Source: Bifidobacterium eulemuris | Lineage (GTDB): Bacteria; Actinomycetota; Actinomycetes; Actinomycetales; Bifidobacteriaceae | Direction: 5' to 3' | Assembly: GCF_014898155.1 (NCBI RefSeq) | Contig: NZ_CP062938.1 | Span: forward strand, 1,674,001 to 1,738,000 | Length of the DNA stretch: 64,000 nucleotides | Shown here: piece by piece, positions 27,994-36,878 of the stretch | Layout of the letters: each line of letters starts with the position of its first letter | Numbering within the stretch: position 1 is the first letter of the stretch | The notes under the pieces: model-generated | Seen by the model: the letters and a program-made list of their open reading frames with translations, nothing else | Told to the model about the DNA's origin: nothing | Database searches by the model: none | Made by a program: the position numbers and the translations under genes

Positions 27994-29979
27994 ATGATAC
28001 GAATCGTTAAAGCCATCTGCATGGGGGAGGACGGGACCTTTCTCTGTCTCAACCCAAAGCGCAATGGACAAATATGCGCCTTCCCCGGAACAGAACGGCG
28101 TGACGACGAAAGCGATTACGACGCGCTTGAACGACTGCTGACGGGGTTCTTCGATAAAGAGTTAGCGGTCGGCTCAAAACTCTGCCGCACTGAATGCCGA
28201 CACGACGGGCAGAAATACGTCATCGACTCATTCCTGTGTTACCCGGACAAACACGGTGAAACATTGCAGGACGGACGAGCCCTGGCATGGCTCAACACCA
28301 GCGAAATGGCCCAATACCAAGGGGATCCACACGATCAGAAAGCCATAGACAAAGTCACGTTTCCAACGTTCGGGAAAAGCATCTACAAGACCAAGAAAGC
28401 CGTGCATAACCATGCGCTCGATGCCGTGGGTATGAGGCTCGGCGAAATCGATGCGGACAACACAAAGAACCCCAACAACAAAGGCTATCCCGGAAACGTC
28501 GTCGAACAGGTTTGGTTCGAGCATCCTGCAGACAATATCTCCGCCCCCGATTTCCCGGAGGCCGGCGTCGAGCTCAAAGTGACGCCCATCGATTACAAAC
28601 AGGCCGAAGACCACATGGAGTACAAGGCCGGGGAACGTCTTGTGCTCAACATCATCAACTACCGAGACGAACATAATGTCTCGTTTGAGGAAAGCTCTTT
28701 CTGGAACAAAAACCGCTTTCTCGAAGTCATTCACTACCTGCGAAGGAATATTACTCAGAAAGGCCTTGAGGAAGACCGTCGCAAATATCAGATCAAATAC
28801 GCTAATCTCTTCGCCCTCGACGATCTCGACGAACCAGACTTCCCTGAGGAAGGGCTTGTTCAGTTTTCCGATACGCATATGGCGCGCATTCGGCAGGATT
28901 GGAATACAATCCATACTCTCATCGCGGAAAACAGAGCACATGAACTGACTGAGTCACTAACCACGACCCTCGGAACATGCACTAAAGGCACTTCCGACTA
29001 TCGTTACACAACGCAGGCCAATGGCGCTCACGCAAAAAGCCGCGCCTTTTGCTTCAAGCAAGGCTTCATGACAACGATTCTTCAGGAGTACATACTCAAA
29101 AAGGAGCAATCGCAAAGTCTGATTCGCGACGCGGGGATGCTGAGCAATCGCTCTGTCGAAGATATCATTCTTGACTATTTTCGCCCGTACGAACATCAGA
29201 CCATGCAACGGATTGCCGAACATTTTGACCTCGTTTGGCAATCCAATAAAGCGCCGAAGAATCTTGCGTACATGCTGGTTCGACGCATGCTTAACCTCAA
29301 TGGAGCAGATATCGGATCTGGCAGTGACGACGACTACACCAACCTGAACGCGGAAGAACTCGGCAACGGGCAGGTGCGCGTCAAGACCATTACATTGTTC
29401 CACGGCAAACCTCAGGAAAATTTCAAAGTACAAGCAATCCCTTCCTTCAAGGAATTGGCAGCTGAAGACTGGGAGGATTCGAGATTATATGAGCACCTTG
29501 AGTCGCAGCGATTCTTATTGCTCGTGTTTGATAACGAAAACGCCGATAAGGACGACAAAAACCCGATGGGGATGCGGTTTTTAGGAGCAAAGTTCTGGAG
29601 CGTTCCCGCCGCCGATTTAGATGGTGACATCAAATCCGTATGGGAAGAGGATGTCAATAAAATCCGTAACGGCGTCGAATTGGAATACCGCGGCAAACGT
29701 GTTCACAACAATTTTGTCAAAGCATCCAGCGGAAGAATTCTTCATCTTCGTCCTGATGCCGGCAAATCACAATATTGCGCGCCTTACCGAACAACCGAAA
29801 TGAAAGACGGCAAAACAAAACATGTGACCATGAATAACGCCAGGCAGCTCCCCGTACCGGCAAAATGGACGAATCGACCCTTAGATAAACTTCATCTATA
29901 TGCTGATGACTATATGACAAAGCAAGCTTGGTGGCTCAACATGGACTATATGTTCCAGCAGATTCAAGAATTGCTGTAA
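27994..29979 (+). CDS. Sau3AI/MutH-type restriction endonuclease with a Nudix-like N-terminal domain
   Basis: A 661-residue protein. Residues about 1-110 have the strand-helix pattern of a Nudix domain (MIRIVKAICMGEDGTFLCLN, AFPGTERRDDESDYDALERL, and ALAWLNTSEM at the end), but the catalytic REXXEE is missing, so hydrolase activity is doubtful. Next comes a MutH/Sau3AI catalytic domain: GNVVEQVWF, then PDFPEAGVELKV with the Asp and Glu-x-Lys of this nuclease fold. The remaining about 350 residues may include the second, DNA-binding MutH-like domain of Sau3AI. Likely recognition GATC. ATG 27994 follows AAGGAGTC. The cognate C5 methyltransferase lies 93 bp downstream. Base composition is lower in GC than the surroundings, which suggests transfer. 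Confidence 0.8.
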   Translation: MIRIVKAICMGEDGTFLCLNPKRNGQICAFPGTERRDDESDYDALERLLTGFFDKELAVGSKLCRTECRHDGQKYVIDSFLCYPDKHGETLQDGRALAWLNTSEMAQYQGDPHDQKAIDKVTFPTFGKSIYKTKKAVHNHALDAVGMRLGEIDADNTKNPNNKGYPGNVVEQVWFEHPADNISAPDFPEAGVELKVTPIDYKQAEDHMEYKAGERLVLNIINYRDEHNVSFEESSFWNKNRFLEVIHYLRRNITQKGLEEDRRKYQIKYANLFALDDLDEPDFPEEGLVQFSDTHMARIRQDWNTIHTLIAENRAHELTESLTTTLGTCTKGTSDYRYTTQANGAHAKSRAFCFKQGFMTTILQEYILKKEQSQSLIRDAGMLSNRSVEDIILDYFRPYEHQTMQRIAEHFDLVWQSNKAPKNLAYMLVRRMLNLNGADIGSGSDDDYTNLNAEELGNGQVRVKTITLFHGKPQENFKVQAIPSFKELAAEDWEDSRLYEHLESQRFLLLVFDNENADKDDKNPMGMRFLGAKFWSVPAADLDGDIKSVWEEDVNKIRNGVELEYRGKRVHNNFVKASSGRILHLRPDAGKSQYCAPYRTTEMKDGKTKHVTMNNARQLPVPAKWTNRPLDKLHLYADDYMTKQAWWLNMDYMFQQIQELL

Positions 29980-30000
29980 TCTCAGCCGACTCGCGCATGT

Positions 30001-30029
30001 TGATCTTTGGGCGAGAAACGCATATAATT
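30001..30029 (+). promoter_or_regulatory. Promoter of the C5 methyltransferase, with a GATC inside the -35 box
   Basis: TTGATC (30001-30006), 17 bp, then TATAAT (30024-30029): a near-consensus housekeeping promoter 43 bp before the methyltransferase ATG. The -35 box contains GATC, the expected recognition sequence, and another GATC lies in the leader at about 30057-30060. Confidence 0.75.
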
Positions 30030-30072
30030 TGACAGTTGAAGTAGAACGTATGTTCGGATCGAAAGGATTGCC

Positions 30073-31362
30073 ATGTCCAAGACGATAAAGGTCGCTGAGC
30101 TATTCGCCGGCGTCGGAGGTTTTCGTCTTGGCCTAGACGGCTACGGCAAACCGGGAGAAGAGTTCTACAAAGAACCTGCGGGTCCTTTTATGACGGTATG
30201 GGCCAATCAATGGGAGCCTATGGGGCAGGAAAGCAAGCAGTTCGCTTGGCGTTGCTACGAGAAACGATTCGGCGAGGGATCTTGCGTCAACGAGGATATC
30301 GCCAAGGCTCTAGACAAAGTCGACGCCGGCGAAATGACCATTCCAGACTTCGACATGCTGGTCGGAGGCTTCCCCTGCCAAGATTACAGCGTGGCGAAGC
30401 CTCTGGCTCTATCCGCTGGCATTGAAGGACACAAAGGCGTGCTCTGGTGGAGCATCAACCGTTTATTGGAGATGCGCCAACCCAAATATGTGTTGCTGGA
30501 AAACGTCGACCGACTGTTGAAATCTCCGGCAAGCCAGCGCGGCCGTGATTTCGCCATCATCCTATGCTGTCTGAATCGACTGGGATACAACGTGGAGTGG
30601 CATGTGGTGAATGCAGCCGATTACGGCATGCCCCAACGCCGCCGCCGTGTATACATCTACGCCGAATACAACAGCGATTGGGGAGAGCTCGACTCCCGCT
30701 TGTTTGAGAACGGGGTATTGGCGAGAGCATTCCCCATTCAAATCTCTGAACGGAATCGCGCGCACCGATACTTTGAAATTGGCGCTGATCCTTATGAAAT
30801 CACTCAGACGTTTGGCAAAGGCGATAAAGTCAGCGTCTTCGCCAACGCTGGCGTAATGATCAACGGCGAAATCCTCACAGCCCGGGTGGATTCAGTGTAT
30901 AGCGGCCCCCAACGAACCTTAGGAGAGGTGCTTGTTCCCTCTTCTGAAGTACCGCCGCAGTATTGGATTGACGACACCAAGATGGAATCATGGCGTTATC
31001 TTAAAGGCGGCAAGAAAGAACTACGCACCGCATCCAACGGATTCCAGTACACCTATTCAGAAGGCCCAGTCGCGTTCCCCGACAATCCCGAACTCCCAAG
31101 CCGCACTATCCTGACCGGCGAAGGCGGAGCCGGAGCCAGCCGCACCAAACATGTCGTCGAACAAGATGGCCGCCTGCGTCGTCTCGTCCCCGACGAGCTC
31201 GATCAACTGCAGATGTTCCCCAAAGGCTGGACTGCAGACGGCATGACCGATGGCCACCGGGCCTTCTGCATGGGCAATGCGCTGGTTACCGATATCCCCC
31301 ATCGCATCGGCAAAGTCATTGCCGCCGACGACCTCGGCATAAGGGACTGCCCCAAACAATAA
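30073..31362 (+). CDS. DNA (cytosine-5) methyltransferase
   Basis: A 429-residue C5 methyltransferase that should protect host DNA from the adjacent endonuclease. Motifs are in order: I ELFAGVGGFRLGL, IV GGFPCQDYSVAKP with the catalytic Cys, VI VLLENVDRLL, VIII PQRRRRVYIYA, a target-recognition region of about 130 residues and X CMGNALVTDIP. Pairing with a Sau3AI-type enzyme suggests it modifies the C of GATC. ATG 30073 follows GAAAGGATT, and the gene has its own promoter at 30001-30029, so methylation can be established independently of the endonuclease. Confidence 0.93.
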   Translation: MSKTIKVAELFAGVGGFRLGLDGYGKPGEEFYKEPAGPFMTVWANQWEPMGQESKQFAWRCYEKRFGEGSCVNEDIAKALDKVDAGEMTIPDFDMLVGGFPCQDYSVAKPLALSAGIEGHKGVLWWSINRLLEMRQPKYVLLENVDRLLKSPASQRGRDFAIILCCLNRLGYNVEWHVVNAADYGMPQRRRRVYIYAEYNSDWGELDSRLFENGVLARAFPIQISERNRAHRYFEIGADPYEITQTFGKGDKVSVFANAGVMINGEILTARVDSVYSGPQRTLGEVLVPSSEVPPQYWIDDTKMESWRYLKGGKKELRTASNGFQYTYSEGPVAFPDNPELPSRTILTGEGGAGASRTKHVVEQDGRLRRLVPDELDQLQMFPKGWTADGMTDGHRAFCMGNALVTDIPHRIGKVIAADDLGIRDCPKQ

Positions 31363-31623
31363 GGTCTATTCACGCATCATCAACCTTACGTCACAGATAT
31401 TGACACACGATTGGCAACTCAGAACAGATACGCAATATCTGGCAGAACCGCTGACCTGTCTCTTCACGCGAGAAGAGAGTCCAACTTACAGATAAGAATA
31501 GTCTCTCAGACAAAGTGAAGTTTATAATTATTCTTGAGTGTCTTCTCGCAGATGAGACAAGCAAGCGGTCTATAGTGCCTCGGCGAAAAGAACACAAACC
31601 CACAACTTCACAAAAGGTACTTT

Positions 31624-33417
31624 ATGAAAAGCAAATACGAAATCCTTTTAAGCGTCCTTGATGACTTGTGCGATCAAGCTCCGTCAGAGAATAAAAAATA
31701 CCATCCATGCAAACCGGAAGAATACCCAAAGGCACGAAGCCTTGCCTACATACATTTACTGCTTAAGGCTCGTTTCGGCATCCAAACATTTGAGGACCGA
31801 GAAAAGTGCATCACAGACGGAACGCAGGACGGAGGCATTGACGCTTACTACATTAGTCATGAAGAACGTGTAATTTATCTGATTCAATCAAAATTTCGCA
31901 ATACAGAAAAGAATTTCGATGGAGGAAAGGACATCTCTTACGAAGACCTTGCATCCATGAGCATTCGCGAAATCATTGCCCCAAAGTCCGATGGGCCCAA
32001 ATTTAATGGGAAAATTCAGAAAATGCAGTCGGCTCTTTCATTAATCAAAAATCCACAACTATATGAATACAAGGTAATCATATTGGCGAATTTGAAAGAA
32101 TCTCATTCCAACAAGAGCAAAGAAGTCATCGGACGACTACTACAAAACTTCGACTATGAAATAATCGATTACAAAAAAACATATGACGAACTTTTGCTTC
32201 CTTCAATCATGGGAACTTGCTCAAGACCCAGCGAAATACAAGTCCCATTATCCCTAGAAGACAAAGACCATCGACCTCAAGCAACAAATAGAATTAAAAC
32301 TTCTGCCGGAAATTGCCGAATGTCGATTTTGTTTGTTTCCACACTTGAAATCGCAAAAATGATGCATCAATACAAAAATGCATTATTAAAATACAACCCG
32401 CGCTCTTTCTTAGGGTTACGTAACAAATCAATTAATACTGCAATTAAACAAACTATTATTAACAGTAGCACGAACGAGTTCGCTCTTTACAACAACGGTA
32501 TCACAATCGTGACATCACAATCTGACTTCCATGAGAATTATGGTGTCGTCGATCAGGCGACATTGACTTTAGTCAATCCTCAAATCATCAATGGCGGTCA
32601 GACCGCTGCAACATTAGCTGAAATCTATAACAGCGAAGAAAAGAGCAAGCTCGAAGATAAAGAAGTGCTCGTACGCATCATCACGTTTGATGGACATAAC
32701 GATAATTATGACAGGGTCATTCGGGAGCTGTCTAAGGCAACCAACGGACAAACGCCTGTTAAAGAAGAAGATCGACATGCTAACGATCCGCTTCAAGAAT
32801 TCTTCAAACGCCAGATTTTCGCCGATTATGGATTACTCTATGAACACAAAATTGGCGAATTTCACGAAGGATTGAAGCATAAGTTTGTGGACAACAGCCA
32901 GAAAATTAATCGGACAGATTTTCTGAAATTATCAATTGCGATAAACGGTGATGTGGCCTCAACAAGATCCACTGCTAATAGCAAATTATTTTCCCAGAGA
33001 TTCTTCGAAAATGAACAAAATGCGTCTGAAGAAACATTAAGACAAAACTGCCGACGATACATGTTTGGATATTTTGTCTTACAAAGAATGAAAAATCTTT
33101 CAAAAAAGAATAAAAATGAAGAGACTTATGGGAACGCTGTGCGCTACGGTAAATACGCAGTCGTCAAGGTCTGCGACCAATTTTATCCTTTCAACCTACC
33201 TCCAGAGAATACCGCAGAAAAAGCGGAAGCAGTTTGCGACATGGTGCTAAGTCATTGGTCTGAATTTGAAGATAGTGTGCTTACAAAGCACACAAAAACG
33301 GAAAATGAACGTATACGATTTGATTTCGATAATTATTACAAAAACCAAATGTTAAACGAAGATTTAGAAACTATCGATATATCATGGCAAGCTGATAATG
33401 AACTAGCCGAACAATAG
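31624..33417 (+). CDS. AIPR-family defence protein with a probable N-terminal nuclease domain
   Basis: A 597-residue protein of the AIPR (abortive infection phage resistance) family. The signature NEFALYNNGITIVTS and PQIINGGQTAATL lie near residues 285-330. Near residue 65 the pattern DGTQDGGIDAYYI followed by VIYLIQSKFR matches a PD-(D/E)XK/Mrr-like core, so it may cut DNA or RNA. AIPR genes are often associated with restriction systems, as here. The AT-rich, A-heavy codon use contrasts with the rest of the window and marks it as acquired. A TATAAT at 31523-31528 may be its -10 box. The exact mechanism is not known to me. Confidence 0.8.
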   Translation: MKSKYEILLSVLDDLCDQAPSENKKYHPCKPEEYPKARSLAYIHLLLKARFGIQTFEDREKCITDGTQDGGIDAYYISHEERVIYLIQSKFRNTEKNFDGGKDISYEDLASMSIREIIAPKSDGPKFNGKIQKMQSALSLIKNPQLYEYKVIILANLKESHSNKSKEVIGRLLQNFDYEIIDYKKTYDELLLPSIMGTCSRPSEIQVPLSLEDKDHRPQATNRIKTSAGNCRMSILFVSTLEIAKMMHQYKNALLKYNPRSFLGLRNKSINTAIKQTIINSSTNEFALYNNGITIVTSQSDFHENYGVVDQATLTLVNPQIINGGQTAATLAEIYNSEEKSKLEDKEVLVRIITFDGHNDNYDRVIRELSKATNGQTPVKEEDRHANDPLQEFFKRQIFADYGLLYEHKIGEFHEGLKHKFVDNSQKINRTDFLKLSIAINGDVASTRSTANSKLFSQRFFENEQNASEETLRQNCRRYMFGYFVLQRMKNLSKKNKNEETYGNAVRYGKYAVVKVCDQFYPFNLPPENTAEKAEAVCDMVLSHWSEFEDSVLTKHTKTENERIRFDFDNYYKNQMLNEDLETIDISWQADNELAEQ

Positions 33418-33530
33418 TTCTATTTCAGCCTCATAAACCAAAGCAAGTATACATGCGATATGTGAGCCTAAATCAACGGGTTGCACACGTCTGGCAGAGT
33501 ACTAAATGCATCTGCATCTGAATCGCACCA

Positions 33531-33572
33531 AGTGGTGTCTGGATTCCGAAAATTCCGGATTCAGACACCACT
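33531..33572 (+). terminator. Strong hairpin after the AIPR gene
   Basis: Arms AGTGGTGTCTG and CAGACACCACT (11 bp) enclose a further partly paired GATTCCG/CCGGATT section; AT-rich sequence follows. It separates the defence island from the downstream exonuclease gene. Confidence 0.7.
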
Positions 33573-33620
33573 AAATATATAATTCGCATGATACAACAAT
33601 AGACGAAAGAGCGGAGCGAT

Positions 33621-34157
33621 ATGGGCAGATATTTGGATTGCTGGCTGGACGAGTACGTGGTGCTGGATCTGGAGACGACCGGATTCTCGGCTGCACGCGA
33701 TGCGATCATCGATATCGGCGCGGCGCGCATCGTCGAAGGCCGGGTGGTTGAGGAATTCTCCCAGCTCATCAACCCCGACCGTCCCGTCTCGCGACGCATC
33801 ACGCAGCTGACCGGCATCACCAACGAGATGCTCGACGGCCAGCCGTCCATCGAAACCGTGCTGCCCGAGTTCCTCGACCGCCTCGGCTCCAACGTGCTGC
33901 TCGGCCACAACATCAGCTTCGACCTTGGCTTTCTGAACCATAACGCGCAACTGGTGGTGGGCCATCCTCTGCCCAACGACTATATGGACACCATGCGCCT
34001 GAGCCGTAAACTGTTCCCGCAGGAGCGCACGCATAAGCTGGAGGCGCTGATCCGGCGTTTCGACATCGCCGACGTGGAGGAACACCGTGGTCTTTCCGAC
34101 GCGATTCAGACCGCGCAGTGCTATGAATATATGAAGCGGTTCGCACGCGGCTGCTGA
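33621..34157 (+). CDS. DEDDh 3'-5' exonuclease (DnaQ-like)
   Basis: A 178-residue exonuclease. The acidic motifs are VLDLETTG (Exo I), GHNISFDLGFL (Exo II) and HRGLSDAIQT (Exo III, DEDDh His and Asp). It matches stand-alone DnaQ/PolC-type proofreading domains. It could proofread, trim DNA or RNA ends or act in repair; nothing fixes the substrate. GGAGCGAT precedes ATG 33621. Composition returns to the host level here, so the defence island probably ends before it. Confidence 0.88.
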   Translation: MGRYLDCWLDEYVVLDLETTGFSAARDAIIDIGAARIVEGRVVEEFSQLINPDRPVSRRITQLTGITNEMLDGQPSIETVLPEFLDRLGSNVLLGHNISFDLGFLNHNAQLVVGHPLPNDYMDTMRLSRKLFPQERTHKLEALIRRFDIADVEEHRGLSDAIQTAQCYEYMKRFARGC

Positions 34158-34168
34158 CGCGACGTCGA

Positions 34169-34280
34169 CGTGCGACCTTTTCGAACATGACCATGTTCGC
34201 TTCACAGCGCCAAAAACGTTGAAAACTCAAGAAAGTCGAGCACTAACCGAACATCATCCATGTTCGGAAAAGTCGCACGG
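34169..34280. repeat. 113-bp palindromic dispersed element, copy 3
   Basis: Same terminal stem (CGTGCGACCTTTTCGAACAT ... CATGTTCGGAAAAGTCGCACGG) and a related middle (AACGTTGAAAACTCAAG). It lies 6.4 kb from copy 2 in the same orientation, so recombination between them could remove or exchange the island. Confidence 0.85.
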
Positions 34281-34329
34281 GCATCGCTCTCAAACCCGCC
34301 CGTGCGCGAACGCACCACAGGAGGACGCC

Positions 34330-35022
34330 ATGGAAGACAAGGAATCGACCGCCAGCGCAACTTGGAGCCGCATGCTGCAGGGCAACCGCCGTTTCGCGGA
34401 GGGCAATCCGGAGCACCCATGGCAGGATCGCGTCACGCGCGACAGCCTCATCCATGGCCAGCATCCCGACGCGGCCGTCATCGCCTGCGCCGACTCGCGC
34501 GTGCCTCCGGAGATCATCTTCGACCAAGGCCTCGGCGACCTGTTCACCGTGCGCACCGCAGGCGAGGTGCTGGACGATGCGGTGATCGCCTCGCTGGAGT
34601 TCGCCATAGAGCAGCTGCATGTGAGCCTGCTGGTGGTGCTCGGGCATGAGGGTTGCGGCGCGGTGAAGGCCGCCATCGACGGCGTCGACGCGATGGCCCG
34701 CGAATTCGACGATTGCGACTGCTTCCACGCCGCCGATGCCGCCGCACACGCCGACCCGGAGTCCCATATCCTCCATTTGGAAGCCATGCTCGCCGCCCAG
34801 GATTCGCCCATTATCCGCGAGGTGGGCCAGTCGGTGTTCGAGGCGCAGCAGGCCGACCTGGAAACGGCGGAGGATTTCGAGCGCGCTCATGTGGCCCGCA
34901 CCATCGAACTGCTGGTCGAGCGTTCCGAAGTGATCCAGCGCGCCTTGGGCGAAGGGCGGCTGATGATCGCCGGCGCACGCTACCTGCTCACCACCGGCAA
35001 GGTCGAAGTGCTGAGCTTCTGA
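34330..35022 (+). CDS. Beta-class carbonic anhydrase
   Basis: A 230-residue zinc enzyme interconverting CO2 and bicarbonate. Zinc ligands are visible in ACADSRVPPE (Cys, and the Asp-Arg pair) and VLGHEGCGAVKA (His, Cys). Bicarbonate supply for PEP carboxylase and fatty-acid synthesis is the likely role in this fermentative organism. ATG 34330 follows AGGAGGACGCC; the longer upstream frame runs through the 113-bp repeat and is not real. Monocistronic. Confidence 0.92.
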   Translation: MEDKESTASATWSRMLQGNRRFAEGNPEHPWQDRVTRDSLIHGQHPDAAVIACADSRVPPEIIFDQGLGDLFTVRTAGEVLDDAVIASLEFAIEQLHVSLLVVLGHEGCGAVKAAIDGVDAMAREFDDCDCFHAADAAAHADPESHILHLEAMLAAQDSPIIREVGQSVFEAQQADLETAEDFERAHVARTIELLVERSEVIQRALGEGRLMIAGARYLLTTGKVEVLSF

Positions 35023-35049
35023 TCCGATCCGGCAAACGCATGAATCATC

Positions 35050-35179
35050 GAGTTGGCACTTGGCCCCTCGAGTTGGCACCCGGCTTCATAAGTTCGTTGC
35101 GCGGATTGGCGAAATGACGCCAAGCGCTGGGCATTCCCGACAAGGCTGGGTGCCAACTCGAGGGGCCAAGTGCCAACTC
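35050..35179. repeat. Inverted repeat with perfect 32-bp arms (GAGTTGGCACTTGG family), copy 1
   Basis: Arms 35050-35081 and 35148-35179 are perfectly complementary around a 66-bp loop. Copy 2 lies at 37714-37843 with a different loop. Both begin GAGTTGGCACTTGG and contain a second GTTGGCACC inside the arm. Confidence 0.9.
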
Positions 35180-35221
35180 ATTGTCGCTAGACTGCCTCAA
35201 CCCACCACCCACCGCCTTATC

Positions 35222-35356
35222 GCGTCCAAATAACTGGAAGAACCCGCAGAAATTGCAAATCCGTCCAATAAACTGGACGAATTCACATTTTCAGCGATTC
35301 CGTCCAACAAACTGGACGGATTCGCAATTCCCACAATCCCGTCCAATTCACTGGAC
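35222..35356. repeat. Four copies of a GTCCA...TGGAC palindrome at an exact 39-bp period
   Basis: GTCCAAATAACTGG, GTCCAATAAACTGG, GTCCAACAAACTGG and GTCCAATTCACTGG start at 35224, 35263, 35302 and 35341. Each core is an imperfect palindrome and the intervening bases also partly repeat. Located upstream of the CNNM/CBS gene; together with copy 1 of the inverted repeat it fills the gap 35023-35477. Confidence 0.85.
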
Positions 35357-35477
35357 GCATATGGCCTCTATGACCTCTCGAAAACTGCCCTATACCTAGC
35401 CCTCCGTGTGATTGCGTTACATTAACTTGTTTTGAGGCCCGCAGCGCAATGACGTGCCCACGCCCTAGTGTGGAGAC

Positions 35478-36782
35478 ATGTCACTTGGATTGAACATCGT
35501 ACTGATATTCGTTTTCCTCCTGATTGGCGCCGTGTTCGCCGGTACTGAGCTGGCGCTGGTCTCCCTGCGAGGCTCGCAGATCGAGCAGATGGAGCAAGAG
35601 GACGCCCGCGGCGCGCGCGTGGCGAAAATCGCCCGCGATCCGAACACCTTCCTGTCCACCGTGCAGATCGGCGTGACGCTGTCCGGCTTCCTGTCCGCCT
35701 CGTTCGGCGCCTCGTCGATCGCGCCGTTCATCGTGCCGGTCCTCACCGGCTGGGGCGTGCCGAGCGCGGTCGCGAGCCCCTTGGTCACCGTGGTGCTCAC
35801 GCTGGTGATCTCGTACTGCTCCATCGTCATCTCCGAGATGGTGCCCAAGCGCATCGCCATGCAGAAGGCTGAGTCGATCTCCCGCGCCGTGGTGCCGGCG
35901 ATCGACGCGTTCGCCACCGTATGCAAGCCCATCATCTGGCTGATCGGCAAGAACACCAACGGCATCGTGCGCCTGCTGGGCTTCGACCCGAACGAAACCG
36001 AATCCGAAGTCTCCGACGAGGAGCTGCGCGTGCTTGTCAACTCGAACAGCTCGCTGAGCAAAGACGAACGCACGATCCTCGACGACGTGTTCGACGCGTC
36101 CGAAACCATCGTGGCCGAGGTGATGCGCCCGCGCGCCGACGTGGTGTTCATTGAGGCCGACCAGCCGATCGAGCAGGCCGCCGCGTTCGTGCGAGACCAG
36201 CCGTATTCGCGCTATCCGGTCACCGGTAAGGATTTCGATGATGTGGTCGGCTTCGTGCACGTGCGCGACCTGCTCGATGTGCGCGACCCGAACGCCGCGC
36301 TGGTGCGCGACGTGACCCGCGAAGGCATCTCCCTGCCCGGCACATCCCGCCTGCTGCCCAGCCTGGAGCTGCTGCGCAAGCGCGGCATCCATCTGGCCGT
36401 CGTCATCGACGAATACGGCGGCACCGACGGCATCGTCACGCTGGAGGATATGACCGAGGAGCTGGTGGGCGATATCCGCGACGAATACGACCTGCCCGAC
36501 GAGAAGGGTGGCGAGCGCCGCAGCAGCAAGGCCTTCGTCGACGGCGTGGCCACCATCGAGGGCGGCACCACGTTGGAGGATTTCGAGGACCTCACCGGCA
36601 TCGAGCTGGAGGACGGACCGTACGAGACGGTGGCGGGCTATATGCTCGCGCACACCGGCAAGATGGGCGAGGAGGGCGATGTGCTGCACTCCGACGACGG
36701 CTACGACATGGTGGTGACCAAGGTGGACGGCCGCCGCATCGAAACCATCGAGGTGCGCAAGCGCGACGAACACGGCGAGTGA
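35478..36782 (+). CDS. CNNM/CBS-domain transporter (hemolysin family, CorC/YfjD-like)
   Basis: A 434-residue protein with an N-terminal DUF21/CNNM domain (about residues 1-180, four hydrophobic segments, FAGTELALVSLRGSQIEQ), two CBS domains (VMRPRADVVFIEADQPIEQA to about residue 330, including VVIDEYGGTDGIVTLEDM) and a C-terminal CorC_HlyC domain (VDGVATIEGGTTLEDFEDL). Bacterial relatives take part in Mg2+/Co2+ export or homeostasis; the hemolysin name is historical. GTGGAGAC precedes the ATG. Confidence 0.9.
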   Translation: MSLGLNIVLIFVFLLIGAVFAGTELALVSLRGSQIEQMEQEDARGARVAKIARDPNTFLSTVQIGVTLSGFLSASFGASSIAPFIVPVLTGWGVPSAVASPLVTVVLTLVISYCSIVISEMVPKRIAMQKAESISRAVVPAIDAFATVCKPIIWLIGKNTNGIVRLLGFDPNETESEVSDEELRVLVNSNSSLSKDERTILDDVFDASETIVAEVMRPRADVVFIEADQPIEQAAAFVRDQPYSRYPVTGKDFDDVVGFVHVRDLLDVRDPNAALVRDVTREGISLPGTSRLLPSLELLRKRGIHLAVVIDEYGGTDGIVTLEDMTEELVGDIRDEYDLPDEKGGERRSSKAFVDGVATIEGGTTLEDFEDLTGIELEDGPYETVAGYMLAHTGKMGEEGDVLHSDDGYDMVVTKVDGRRIETIEVRKRDEHGE

Positions 36783-36878
36783 CTTTTCTCTCATTTCGCC
36801 TCCGGTCCACACATCGGCGGTCCAATGGCCGTAGAATCGGTACTACCCATTTCCCACGAGGAAAGAAAGGAAGTCATC

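Noticed and set aside
26843..34280. CGAACAT...ATGTTCG arms of the 113-bp elements as LexA (SOS) boxes.
   Set aside because: The half-site spacing is too wide for the GAACN4GTTC-type box, and the match extends into a 113-bp conserved palindrome, so they are dispersed elements.
27820..35356. The regularly spaced repeat sets at 27820-27928 and 35222-35356 as small CRISPR arrays.
   Set aside because: Repeats are short and imperfect, spacers of 20-25 bp partly repeat each other, and no cas gene is present.
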